64,000 nt of DNA from Bacillus sp. Marseille-Q3570 (GTDB taxonomy: Bacteria > Bacillota > Bacilli > Bacillales > Fictibacillaceae), in the NCBI RefSeq assembly GCF_946151055.1, contig NZ_CAMGYZ010000010.1:85016-149015 (forward strand). Reading direction: 5' to 3'. Made by a program: the position numbers and the translations under genes. Shown in pieces: positions 52,589 to 61,040 of this stretch (its first letter is position 1; every line of letters starts with the position of its first letter). The notes beneath the pieces are model-generated. The model saw nothing but the letters and a program-made list of their open reading frames with translations, made no database searches and was not told where the DNA came from.

Positions 52589-53578
52589 ATGAAGATTAAA
52601 GCAACGCTTGAACGTATTCCTGGTGGGATGATGGTAGTTCCGTTGTTGCTTGCTGCAACACTAAATACATTAGCACCTGATCTCCTCAGGATCGGTAACT
52701 TCACACAAGATTTATTCGTAGACGGTGCAGGTACTTTGATTGCCTTATTCCTGCTTTGTACAGGGGCACAAATAAACGTTAAGACATTCGGGGTTTCTCT
52801 TGCAAAGGGAGGGGCTCTACTGGGAACGAAATGGGCTGTCGGTGCAGTCTTCGGCTTGATCGCTTATATGTTTGCAGGTGATAATGGTCTATGGCTGGGG
52901 TTAGCTCCAATTGCAGTAATCGCAGCGATGACAAATAGTAATGGTGGCTTATATGTAGCACTTGTCGGGCAATATGGAAAAGAAGAAGACCGTGCAGCCT
53001 ATTCATTACTTGCATTGAATGACGGACCCTTTTTGACGATGGTGGCATTGTCGATCTTCGGAGCAATGGGGTTCGTAGATGGAATGTTTTCATTCCAATC
53101 CTTTTTAGCAGTATTACTCCCTATCCTTGTGGGTATGGTCTTAGGTAATCTGGATGAAGATATGCGTTCCTTCTTGGATAAAGGTAGTGCAATGTTGATT
53201 CCATTCTTTGCCTTTGCGTTAGGTATGGGTATTGATTTTGCAGCAATCATTGAAGGTGGTTTAACTGGAATATTCCTTGGTCTCCTGACTGTATTTGTTA
53301 CAGGTACTGCAGGTTATTTCATCTTTAAAGCATTGAAATGGAATCCGATTGTTGGGGCTTCAGAAGGTTCGACAGCAGGAAACGCCGTGGCAACTCCAGC
53401 AGCTATTGCAGCGGCAAGTTCAACCTTCGCGCCAGTTGCAGAACTTGCTACAGTTCAGGTTGCAGCATCGACTGTTACAACCGCAATATTGTTACCATTA
53501 TATATTGGATTTCTTGTTAAACGTATGGAGAAAAAAGGCTATCGATTTGAAAATGGAGAAATAAAGTCAGCAAGTTAA
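52589..53578 (+). CDS. 2-keto-3-deoxygluconate permease-family transporter (KdgT)
   Basis: Membrane protein of 329 aa with about ten segments and KdgT-family features: MKIKATLERIPGGMMVVPLL at the start, AAMTNSNGGLYVAL, LNDGPFLTM and ASEGSTAGNAVATPAAIA. It imports a sugar acid by H+ symport. ATG 52589 follows GGGGGAA; it precedes an acid-sugar kinase by 12 nt. In this operon the substrate is likely a four-carbon acid (threonate or erythronate) rather than KDG. Confidence 0.88.
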   Translation: MKIKATLERIPGGMMVVPLLLAATLNTLAPDLLRIGNFTQDLFVDGAGTLIALFLLCTGAQINVKTFGVSLAKGGALLGTKWAVGAVFGLIAYMFAGDNGLWLGLAPIAVIAAMTNSNGGLYVALVGQYGKEEDRAAYSLLALNDGPFLTMVALSIFGAMGFVDGMFSFQSFLAVLLPILVGMVLGNLDEDMRSFLDKGSAMLIPFFAFALGMGIDFAAIIEGGLTGIFLGLLTVFVTGTAGYFIFKALKWNPIVGASEGSTAGNAVATPAAIAAASSTFAPVAELATVQVAASTVTTAILLPLYIGFLVKRMEKKGYRFENGEIKSAS

Positions 53579-53590
53579 GGGTGGTCATCT

Positions 53591-54883
53591 ATGAGAGAGA
53601 GAATAGGAATAATTGCAGATGATTTCACTGGAGCCAACGACACGGGAGTCCAGCTCGCCAAAAAAGGGTTCCTTACATCTGTAATGGTTAATATAGATAA
53701 AATGGAAATCAAACATGAAAATGATGTATCAATTATTGATACAAACAGTCGTTCCTTTACAAATAAAGATGCATATGAAGCAGTCCATCATGCTGCTTCT
53801 TTCTATTTGGAGAATCAAGTTGATTGTGTCTATAAAAAAGTTGATTCAACCTTGAGAGGGAATATTGGATCAGAAATAAGTGCAGTGGACCATGTGTTGA
53901 AGCCTGATTTGGTCGTCATTGCACCTGCCTATCCCCAAATGGGCAGGATCACAAAAGATGGAAAGCATTACGTAGATGGTGAACTCGTCTCGGATACGGA
54001 ATTCGGAAAAGACCCGAAAACTCCAGTGACGCAGAGTGACATTCAAGAACTTATTCAACCATATTGTAACGCTGAAATTTCGAAGGTAACACAAACACAA
54101 TTGAACGACGATGAATTTGCAACGTATATCCAAAATGAAGTTGCTCGAAACATTCGCTGGTTTGTATGTGATGCGGAAAGTGAAGAAGATTTAAAAAAGA
54201 TATCCAGTAAATTCGGCGATCTACCGTTAAATGTGTTATGGGTAGGGTCAGCAGGCTTGATTGAACACTTGCCCGAAGGTCTGTCATTGAACTCCAATAA
54301 CGAGTCTAATAATTTGAAAGACTGGACAAGTAATCAAGTTCTGACCGTGTCTGGAAGTTTGTCTGAAAGAACAAAACAACAACTACTTGAACTAGATGAA
54401 ATTGATGATATTCAAATGATAGAAATAGATCCACTGATGATCCTTGAAGAAACCTTCGATCCCAATTCACTATTGGATAGGAAAGAGGAGAAGAAGGACC
54501 TGGTGATCTATGTTGATAATAATGAATTTAACCGTAAGGCTGCATTAGAGTATGCTGAACGGAATGCTCTGTCTAAAGAAGAGATTGGGAGTAAGATTTC
54601 AAAAGGGCTAGGACAAATTGCAAAGCATATACTGCGTTTTACTTCCATTGATGGATTGATATTGACTGGAGGCGACACGGCTAAAGACGTATGTTCAGCA
54701 ATGAATGTTATGGAAATGGAACTTTTGGATGAAATCGAAGCAGGAGTTCCACTAGGCCGAATCAATTTCAACGATCAAAAGTTGTGGACGGTCACAAAAG
54801 CCGGCGGGTTTGGAAATAAAGATACGTTAAAGAATGCTTTGTATTACATGAAAGGAATGAAACACACTTATGACTCAAAGTAA
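53591..54883 (+). CDS. Four-carbon acid-sugar kinase (DUF1537 family)
   Basis: Kinase of 430 aa that phosphorylates a four-carbon acid such as D-threonate or D-erythronate at C4. The N-terminal domain shows GIIADDFTGANDTGVQLAKKG and KKVDSTLRGNIG, the C-terminal nucleotide domain GGDTAKDV and TKAGGFG. The family's role was established for DtnK/OtnK/LtnD-type pathways. GGGTGG precedes ATG 53591. It overlaps the next gene by 14 nt and works with it. Confidence 0.87.
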   Translation: MRERIGIIADDFTGANDTGVQLAKKGFLTSVMVNIDKMEIKHENDVSIIDTNSRSFTNKDAYEAVHHAASFYLENQVDCVYKKVDSTLRGNIGSEISAVDHVLKPDLVVIAPAYPQMGRITKDGKHYVDGELVSDTEFGKDPKTPVTQSDIQELIQPYCNAEISKVTQTQLNDDEFATYIQNEVARNIRWFVCDAESEEDLKKISSKFGDLPLNVLWVGSAGLIEHLPEGLSLNSNNESNNLKDWTSNQVLTVSGSLSERTKQQLLELDEIDDIQMIEIDPLMILEETFDPNSLLDRKEEKKDLVIYVDNNEFNRKAALEYAERNALSKEEIGSKISKGLGQIAKHILRFTSIDGLILTGGDTAKDVCSAMNVMEMELLDEIEAGVPLGRINFNDQKLWTVTKAGGFGNKDTLKNALYYMKGMKHTYDSK

Positions 54884-55874
54884 ACCAGTTATTGGGATCA
54901 CGATGGGTGATGCTGCGGGAGTCGGGCCTGAGATTATTTTGAAAAGCCTGCAGGATACACAAGTTTATGATTTATGTAACCCATTGGTTATTGGAGATGC
55001 AAAAGTTCTGGAAAAAGCAAAAGACGTACTAGGAACCCAGCAAATAATTAAAAGCGTCCAATCAGTCAATGATTGCACGTATGAGTTTGGCGTTGTCTCG
55101 TGTATGGATCTTGACCTTATACCAGATACCTTACCATTCGGACATGTCTCCGCCGAAGCCGGACATGCAGCGTTTGAATATCTATCAAAAGCGATCGAGC
55201 TTGCAAACGAAGGCGAAATCGACGGCATATGCACAGCACCTTTAAATAAAGAGGCACTTCATTTAGGTGGACATAAGTATCCTGGACATACCGAAATCTT
55301 AGCGGAATTAACGGGAACAAAAGATTATGCAATGATGCTATCTGCACCGACGTTAAAGGTGATTCATGTGACGACTCACAGTGGACTGATTGATGCGGTG
55401 AAACAAATCAATCCAGAACGCGTTTACCAGGTTATCAAAATGGCTCATGATACGTTGAAAAAAGCTGGAATTACAAAACCGAAAATTGCGGTGTGTGGGA
55501 TCAACCCTCACGCAGGAGAAAATGGATTATTCGGATATGGAGAAGAGGAAGCACAAGTTGTCCCAGGTGTAGAAAAAGCTCATTCAGAGGGTATCGATGC
55601 TCAAGGACCACTACCTGCAGACACTTTGTTTTTCAGAGCAGTCCGTGGAGATTTTGATATTGTGGTCGCTATGTATCATGATCAAGGTCATGGACCGATC
55701 AAGGTGCTAGGGTTAGATGCAGGTGTCAATATAACCGTTGGACTTCCGATCATTCGGACTAGTGTAGATCATGGTACTGCATTCGATATCGCTGGCAAAG
55801 GGATTGCTGATGAAAAAAGTCTGACAGAAGCTTTGCGCCAAGCTGTTGAACTAGCCCCCACAAAATCAGTTTAA
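54870..55874 (+). CDS. PdxA2-like 4-phospho-threonate/erythronate dehydrogenase
   Basis: NAD+-dependent decarboxylating dehydrogenase of 334 aa in the PdxA family. It oxidises the product of the kinase at 53591 at C3 and loses CO2 to give dihydroxyacetone phosphate. Metal His ligands are in GHTEIL, NPHAGENGLFGYGEEEAQ and MYHDQGHGP; GDAAGVGPEI and DHGTAFDIAGKG are also typical. The coupling with a DUF1537 kinase marks it as the catabolic PdxA2 type, not the vitamin B6 enzyme. It ends the operon. Confidence 0.87.
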   Translation: MTQSKPVIGITMGDAAGVGPEIILKSLQDTQVYDLCNPLVIGDAKVLEKAKDVLGTQQIIKSVQSVNDCTYEFGVVSCMDLDLIPDTLPFGHVSAEAGHAAFEYLSKAIELANEGEIDGICTAPLNKEALHLGGHKYPGHTEILAELTGTKDYAMMLSAPTLKVIHVTTHSGLIDAVKQINPERVYQVIKMAHDTLKKAGITKPKIAVCGINPHAGENGLFGYGEEEAQVVPGVEKAHSEGIDAQGPLPADTLFFRAVRGDFDIVVAMYHDQGHGPIKVLGLDAGVNITVGLPIIRTSVDHGTAFDIAGKGIADEKSLTEALRQAVELAPTKSV

Positions 55875-55877
55875 TAT

Positions 55878-55993
55878 AAAGGGACTGGCCAAAAAGGTGT
55901 CAGAGTCTCTCCGAACATAACGATATTTTGAGAAAAATCGTGGTTTTGGTGTTGGAGGGGTCTGATACTTTTCTCTTAAGGCAGTCCCTTTTT
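55878..55993 (+). terminator. Long imperfect hairpin downstream of pdxA2-like gene
   Basis: AAAGGGACTG pairs with CAGTCCCTTT at the outside, GGTGTCAGA with TCTGATACT inside, and CTCTCC with GGAGGGG; the right end runs into TTTTT. It should terminate the operon, but at 116 nt it is far larger than usual and looks like a palindromic repeat element used as a terminator. Confidence 0.7.
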
Positions 55994-55999
55994 GTGAAT

Positions 56000-56083
56000 T
56001 TAAAGAAAGTTTAAATACTTTCTTCAATATAAGGGGATAAGGCTCAGCGTACGTTAAGGCTTAGCTTTGCCAAGTTTTCTTTA
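56000..56083 (+). repeat. Dispersed hairpin element, copy 5
   Basis: TTAAAGAAAGT left arm, TATAAGGGGATAAGGCTCAG core and GCTTAGCTTTGCCAAGTTTTCTTTAT right end, between convergent genes. Confidence 0.83.
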
Positions 56084-56096
56084 TGAAAATATGATA

Positions 56097-57308
56097 CTAT
56101 AGGACTTCCGCTTTAAGATGAAGGGCTTTGAACCCTCGGAACACGATGTTGTCCCGCCACTGTGGTTCCTCAGATAGAAGTGGCTCTTTGAATCTTGTCA
56201 CGAGTTTTTCCAGGGCGATCTGCGCTTCCAACCGTGCAAGAGGTGCCCCGAGACAGAAGTGGGGTCCTGAAGCGAATGACAGATGCTTGATATTTTTCCG
56301 CGTAATATCGAATTCGTTCGGGTTGTCATACAGACGTGGATCGCGATTGGCGGCTCCTAGTACAAGCATCACCTCTTCCGCTTTTTTGAAATGCTTTCCG
56401 TAAAACTCGAGATCCTCCGCTACAACTCGTGAGGTCATGAGGACGGGCGGTTCATAGCGTAAAATCTCTTCGATTGCATTCGGGATGAACGAAAGGTCGT
56501 TTTGCAGTGATTTTAACTGTTCAGGATGCTTCAGCAGAGTGTAGTACCCATTTGTAATCAGATTCACGGTTGTTTCGTGCCCCGCAATCATCAGGAGGAG
56601 GCAGGTGGCCACCATTTCATCTTCATTCAACACATCACCGGACTCTTCAACGGCGATAAGACCGCTGATCAAATCATCTTTTGGTTCTGTGCGCCTTTTT
56701 TGGATGAGGAAGCGGAAGTATTCTCCAGAGTCCTTTATATCATCAGAGACATCCTCTAATTCTTTCATATCGGTGTTAAAATCGATGAACGTGACAAAGG
56801 CATCAGCCCATTTCCTGAAATAGCCGCGATCCTCCTTTGGGACACCGATCAGTTCAGCAATGACAACAACGGGGAGGTAGTATGAAAAATCCCGGATCAG
56901 CTCATGCTCGTTTTCTCCTTTTCTGGTGTTGAGCAGTTCATCTGCAAGCTCTTCGATCAGCGGACGCAACTTGTCGACCATCCGCGGTGTGAACGCTTTG
57001 GTGACGAGTTGGCGTAAACGCGTATGATCCGGCGCATCGCGAAACAGCATCATGTTGTTCATCAGGTAAATGACAGGCTGAACGCGCTCCGGGATCTCGA
57101 CCCTTTGCTCAGGAGGAACAACACGGCGGTATTCTTTTATAAAACGGGAATCCTTGAAGAGGGCTTCTGTTTCTTCAAAACCAGTGACGACAATTTTCGG
57201 AATCCCGAAAAATTGACCGTAATGGATCGGCCCATATTTGCGGTATTGTTCGAAATAAAGATAAGGATCGCTTTGGAATTGTTCGCGCATTGCGACGGTT
57301 TCGTTCAT
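56097..57308 (-). CDS. Cytochrome P450
   Basis: Heme-thiolate monooxygenase, 403 aa, soluble bacterial type. I-helix AGHETTVNLITNG, the ExxR motif EEILRYEPP, and the heme loop FASGPHFCLGAPLARLEA with the Cys ligand are present; DAPDHTRLRQLVTKAFTP lies near the N-terminal third. GGAGG lies 8 nt before ATG 57308; ATG 57323 would add five residues. It resembles the CYP107/109 groups of Bacillus, which hydroxylate fatty acids or steroids. No ferredoxin partner is adjacent. It is transcribed alone. Confidence 0.92.
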   Translation of the reverse strand: MNETVAMREQFQSDPYLYFEQYRKYGPIHYGQFFGIPKIVVTGFEETEALFKDSRFIKEYRRVVPPEQRVEIPERVQPVIYLMNNMMLFRDAPDHTRLRQLVTKAFTPRMVDKLRPLIEELADELLNTRKGENEHELIRDFSYYLPVVVIAELIGVPKEDRGYFRKWADAFVTFIDFNTDMKELEDVSDDIKDSGEYFRFLIQKRRTEPKDDLISGLIAVEESGDVLNEDEMVATCLLLMIAGHETTVNLITNGYYTLLKHPEQLKSLQNDLSFIPNAIEEILRYEPPVLMTSRVVAEDLEFYGKHFKKAEEVMLVLGAANRDPRLYDNPNEFDITRKNIKHLSFASGPHFCLGAPLARLEAQIALEKLVTRFKEPLLSEEPQWRDNIVFRGFKALHLKAEVL

Positions 57309-57656
57309 AATCAGAACCTCCAACTTTCGAATTTCTATACAATCCCTTTCGACATATGGAAAATAAACCCTTGTTTCATTTTGATCTGATGGTATTTGGG
57401 ACGTCTGAAAAATATCTCTCTACGGCCAAAATCTGTATTATTACGGCCGGAATGGATTATTTATCGGTCAATCGACAGAAAACGATCTGCTCCACTAGAC
57501 GAAAACAACCTTTATTCGCTACTTTCAGCCCTGGTAGAAAAATGTTCACTATTCAACGGATTCCACATGGTGTAGGCTAGTAGTGAAGCGTCTGAATGGG
57601 AGCTTCATAATTGACTAAACTAATCAAAGATTAAAGTCGTTTTTATAAAAAGGAGA
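57309..57656. other. Gene-free stretch between divergent P450 and helicase genes
   Basis: About 348 bases; promoter-like AT-rich tracts but no gene, hairpin or repeat I can support. Confidence 0.45.
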
Positions 57657-57659
57657 ATG

Positions 57660-58790
57660 ATGATGGAATCATTACATATAACGAAGCCTTTTCTACAACA
57701 AGCCTGGGAAAAATCCAGTTTTGAACGACCGACAGCAATCCAGACCGAAGCGATCCCGGTGATATTACAAGGGGATGATGTGATTGCGGAATCTCCGACT
57801 GGAACGGGAAAAACGCTTGCTTATCTGCTGCCGATTTTGGAGAAGATCGACCCGGATAAAAAAGACCCGCAAGCCTTGATCATGGCGTCCTCTCGTGAAC
57901 TTGTCATGCAGATTTTTGAAGAAGTGCAGAAGTGGGCAGAAGGAAGCGGGATAACTGGAGCCTCTCTTATTGGCGGAGCGAACGTGAAAAGACAGATTGA
58001 AAAACTGAAAAAGAAGAGCCCGCAGGTCATTTTGGGGACACCTGGCCGTGTTGAAGAATTGATCAAAATGAAAAAGTTGAAAATGCATGAAGTGAAGACG
58101 ATCGTTCTCGATGAAGGCGATCAACTGCTTGTACCAGAGCATTTGAAAACGATCGAGTCGATCATCAAGTCGACATTGGCCGATCGACAGGTGCTGCTGT
58201 TTTCTGCGACGTTACCAGAAAAAACGGAAGAGGTCGGCCGCGAATTCATGGATGGTCCTCAGCTCATCAAAGTGAACCGTGCTACACAGAAGAGCGGGAA
58301 AGTGGATCATCTTTATATCGTGACGGAACGCCGTGAAAAAGCGAAAGCCCTCGAGAAGATCGGACGCTTGAAGGACATGAAGGGGCTTGCGTTCGGCAAA
58401 GACATTGGCGACCTGTCTGTGATGGCGGATAAATTGGACTATAATCGGATCCCGGTTGGTCTTTTGCATAGTGAATTGAAGAAAAATGAGCGCCAGCATG
58501 CATTGCAGCAATTCCGCGATGGGAAGACGAACCTGCTGCTGGCGACGGATGTAGCAGCTCGAGGTCTCGATATTACAGGGCTCACACATGTCATCCAGGT
58601 TGATGTCGCAGAAGACGAAAAGCAATATCTTCATCGGTCTGGACGTACCGGTAGAGCAGGTGAGAGCGGAACCGTCATTTCTATTGTAACACCAGGTGAA
58701 GAGCGTACGTTGAAGAGTCTGGCTCGTAAACTTGACCTTCAACTCAAGGAGAAGACATTGTATGCTGGTGAACTCGTCGACGCAAAGTAG
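57660..58790 (+). CDS. DEAD-box-type RNA helicase, YfmL-like
   Basis: ATP-dependent RNA helicase of 376 aa, the size of Bacillus YfmL, which acts in ribosome assembly and cold adaptation. Motifs in order: PTAIQTEAIP (Q motif), SPTGTGKT (Walker A), the motif II IVLDEGDQLL, LFSATLP (SAT), and VAARGLDITGLTHV and HRSGRTGRAG (V and VI). Motif II reads DEGD rather than DEAD. The start is one of three ATGs at 57657-57663 after AAAAGGAG. There is no C-terminal RNA-binding extension, as in YfmL. Confidence 0.87.
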   Translation: MMESLHITKPFLQQAWEKSSFERPTAIQTEAIPVILQGDDVIAESPTGTGKTLAYLLPILEKIDPDKKDPQALIMASSRELVMQIFEEVQKWAEGSGITGASLIGGANVKRQIEKLKKKSPQVILGTPGRVEELIKMKKLKMHEVKTIVLDEGDQLLVPEHLKTIESIIKSTLADRQVLLFSATLPEKTEEVGREFMDGPQLIKVNRATQKSGKVDHLYIVTERREKAKALEKIGRLKDMKGLAFGKDIGDLSVMADKLDYNRIPVGLLHSELKKNERQHALQQFRDGKTNLLLATDVAARGLDITGLTHVIQVDVAEDEKQYLHRSGRTGRAGESGTVISIVTPGEERTLKSLARKLDLQLKEKTLYAGELVDAK

Positions 58791-58813
58791 TTTTTTGAAC
58801 GGGGAGGAAGAGG

Positions 58814-59560
58814 ATGGCGATAAACAAATTTTCCATAATCGCGCACCGTAATCACGAAATCTGCAACCCGATCAGTCAGGAAAAGCTGAGGGCGACGCTG
58901 GATCATATCCCGTTCAGCAGCGGGGAGAAAGTGCTCGATATCGGAGCAGGAAAGTGCGGTGTGCTGATCGATTTGATCGAGCGTCATGGTGTGGTGGGGA
59001 CTGCCATTGAGATTGAAGCGGATTTTATTGATGCTGCGCGTAATTATGCGGATCAGCGGATTGGTCCAGGTCGATTGCGAATCGTGAATGACGATGCGAA
59101 AAAAGTGATGAATGATATCGATGGAGTGTTCGATGCTGTGATTTGCCTCGGGGCGACGCATGCTCTCGGGAACTACCGGCTTACTTTGGAAAAAATGAGT
59201 GAAGTAGTGAAACCCGGTGGATACCTGCTGGTCGGTGAAGGATACTGGAAAAAGGAACCTGAAGCAGCGTACCTGGAAGCGCTTGGGGCGACTAAAGAAG
59301 AATTGCTTACTCATCATGCGAACATCGAGGCTGGGGTAGATCTTGGTTTGATTCCGATGTGGGCGCATGTGACAAGTGAGGATGAGTGGGACGCGTATGA
59401 GTGGTTATACTCTTCTTCGATGGAGAAGTATTGTCTGGAGAATCCCGATGATCCAGACGTTGCCGCGATGCGCGACCGGATCAGGAAGTGGCGCTCTACT
59501 TACTTGCGCTGGGGAAGAGACACCCTCGGATTCGGGTTGTATTTGTTTTATAAAAGTTGA
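58814..59560 (+). CDS. Class I SAM-dependent methyltransferase
   Basis: A 248-aa cytosolic methyltransferase. The SAM-binding motif I is KVLDIGAGKCGVLID, followed by an acidic AIEIEADFIDAA (motif II) and LRIVNDDAKKV and VKPGGYLLVGEGYW (motif post III). The target, a small molecule or protein, cannot be told. GGGGAGGAAGAGG precedes ATG 58814, 23 nt after the helicase stop, so they may be cotranscribed. Confidence 0.85.
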   Translation: MAINKFSIIAHRNHEICNPISQEKLRATLDHIPFSSGEKVLDIGAGKCGVLIDLIERHGVVGTAIEIEADFIDAARNYADQRIGPGRLRIVNDDAKKVMNDIDGVFDAVICLGATHALGNYRLTLEKMSEVVKPGGYLLVGEGYWKKEPEAAYLEALGATKEELLTHHANIEAGVDLGLIPMWAHVTSEDEWDAYEWLYSSSMEKYCLENPDDPDVAAMRDRIRKWRSTYLRWGRDTLGFGLYLFYKS

Positions 59561-59585
59561 GCTTGAGGCGGGAACGGGTTATTAG

Positions 59586-59837
59586 ATGAAACGATTTTCC
59601 GTAGTAAAATCGTACCGAATTGCACAAGATCACTTTGAAATTGTACAAGATCACCCCGAAATTGAACAAGATGCCCTTGAAATTGTTCAAGATCACTCCG
59701 AAATTGCACAAGAACTTTCCGAAATAGCTCAAGCACACACCAAATTTCCGCGACCAGCTCCCAAATCACTCATTTACAATCCAAATAATGAAAAAAAGCT
59801 GACCGAAATATCATTTTCGGTCAGCTTTCCTTATTAA
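59586..59837 (+). CDS. Heptad-repeat small protein from a 21-bp tandem array, doubtful
   Basis: An 83-codon frame from ATG 59586 encodes about six heptads of the type EIVQDHP, EIEQDAL, EIVQDHS, EIAQELS. It would make a short coiled coil. The frame crosses the terminator hairpin at its 3' end and has only a weak ribosome binding site (GGCGGGAACGG further up). It is equally well explained as a DNA repeat; the repeat itself is certain and the gene is not. Confidence 0.3.
   Translation: MKRFSVVKSYRIAQDHFEIVQDHPEIEQDALEIVQDHSEIAQELSEIAQAHTKFPRPAPKSLIYNPNNEKKLTEISFSVSFPY
59610..59736. repeat. 21-bp tandem repeat GAAATTGNACAAGATCAC
   Basis: About six imperfect units of GAAATTGNNCAAGATCACNCC, seen in the region just 3' of the methyltransferase. 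Units vary mainly at two positions in each 21 bp. Confidence 0.85.
59795..59830. terminator. Bidirectional terminator between repeat and ywbE
   Basis: Stem AAAGCTGACCGAAA/TTTCGGTCAGCTTT; T-runs on both sides, the stronger one on the minus strand, so it mainly ends ywbE. Confidence 0.85.
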
Positions 59838-59856
59838 ACTTATTTATCAAGTTCTC

Positions 59857-60048
59857 TTAAAAAACTTCTTTTACGCGTCCGACTTGTCCGTCTTGAAGGC
59901 GAACTTTGATGCCGTGCGGGTGAAAACTGGAATTCGTCAGGATATCCTTCACGACACCCCGGGTCAACTTGCCGGTTCTTTGATCTTTTTTCAATACGAT
60001 GTCGACCTCGACACCTGGCTGTATATTCGCACGATTTTGTCCATCCAT
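59857..60048 (-). CDS. ywbE: YwbE-family protein (DUF2196)
   Basis: A 63-aa basic protein, MDGQNRANIQPGVEVDIVLK, then GKLTRGVVKDILTNSSFHPHGIKVRL and GQVGRVKEVF, closely like Bacillus YwbE (64 aa), a small conserved protein with an SH3-like or KOW-like beta barrel. Function unknown, perhaps nucleic-acid binding. ATG 60048 is preferred over ATG 60060, as AAAGG is about 9 nt upstream of it. Confidence 0.9.
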   Translation of the reverse strand: MDGQNRANIQPGVEVDIVLKKDQRTGKLTRGVVKDILTNSSFHPHGIKVRLQDGQVGRVKEVF

Positions 60049-60107
60049 GTTGCATTCCATCCTTTATTATGTCCATTTCACTTCAATCAGTATATCATAC
60101 CACACGT

Positions 60108-60653
60108 TCAATACCGCCGTTTGAAAAGTTCCGGGTACTCAATCACCAGTCCTTCTTTATCGACTGTAATTAAGGATTGATAGGTTGGACTTTCATATCG
60201 GAATATCCGCGCGCTACTCTTTTGTTCCACAAAAGTATATCTCTGGTGGACCTTTTTCAATTCCATTGAAGGGATGGATACATAGACCATTTCGAAATCC
60301 CTCATTTGCCCTGCTTTCCAATCAAACCGGTTGATCGGGAGTGAATTCGAAAAGGGTGTTGCTGAGATATCGATATCAATCGCCCCATCGAGTTCAGGGA
60401 TCCAGCGCCGGAATTGGTCGAACCAGATCCCTTCACCGTCCGATGTGACTTCTAGAAAGGTTTGATCCACTTCAATTGTCGCTTTTTTCGTTTTCCACTG
60501 CTCTAACAGCAATTTATAGGTCACCTTCATGGGTTTTCCGTCATTGATCGAAATAATCGTGCTTTCAACAGACAGTTCATCGCCGCGTTCCTTTACCTGC
60601 ATGTATTCGCAGCCAAATTCCTTTAAATTTTCCCATATGATCGTATCCATCAT
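60108..60653 (-). CDS. Putative glycolipid-binding family protein
   Basis: A 181-aa protein of the PF06475-type family (Pseudomonas PA1994 relatives), marked by ELDGAIDIDISATPFSNSLPI and RFDWKAGQMRDFEMVYV. The fold is a beta barrel proposed to bind glycolipid-like molecules; the true ligand is unknown. It lies 9 nt after the NTF2-like gene on the same strand with GGTGGA as ribosome binding site, so the two form an operon. Confidence 0.8.
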   Translation of the reverse strand: MMDTIIWENLKEFGCEYMQVKERGDELSVESTIISINDGKPMKVTYKLLLEQWKTKKATIEVDQTFLEVTSDGEGIWFDQFRRWIPELDGAIDIDISATPFSNSLPINRFDWKAGQMRDFEMVYVSIPSMELKKVHQRYTFVEQKSSARIFRYESPTYQSLITVDKEGLVIEYPELFKRRY

Positions 60654-60662
60654 TCCACCAGA

Positions 60663-61040
60663 TCATTTCTCGAGCTCAATGAATTCCCTTTGTAATTTCC
60701 ATTTTTCGTTTTCTTTTTGCCAAATGAACATCGCCTTTGCATGGTGGGGTATACCCTGGATGACGTTCGTTTCTCTGCCGATGACCAAGAATTCTTCGCC
60801 AGGCTTTCGTTCGGTGAGCGATAAGATTTCGAAACTTTTATGGGCATCTTTATATTGACCAAGTACATTATCGAGATCATAGTCGTAACCGTATTGCATC
60901 GGCTCATCCATGCCAGACCGTCCCCAATAACCGACGAAACGTTCAGACATATGTTCCCTGATCCCGTCACTATTTTTACTGTCGAACGCCTTATTCCAAC
61001 TTGCAAAATACTTTTCGATAACGTTATGGATTGCTTCCAT
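60663..61040 (-). CDS. NTF2-like (SnoaL-type) small protein
   Basis: A 125-aa cone-fold protein: IEKYFASWNKAFDSKNSDGIREHM and RFVGYWGRS near the N-terminus, VIGRETNVIQG and AMFIWQKENEKWKLQREF at the C-terminus, as in the NTF2/SnoaL superfamily (ketosteroid isomerase-like or DUF4440). ATG 61040 follows TAGGGGGGAT. It is the first gene of the two-gene unit with the glycolipid-binding-like gene. Role unknown. Confidence 0.78.
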   Translation of the reverse strand: MEAIHNVIEKYFASWNKAFDSKNSDGIREHMSERFVGYWGRSGMDEPMQYGYDYDLDNVLGQYKDAHKSFEILSLTERKPGEEFLVIGRETNVIQGIPHHAKAMFIWQKENEKWKLQREFIELEK

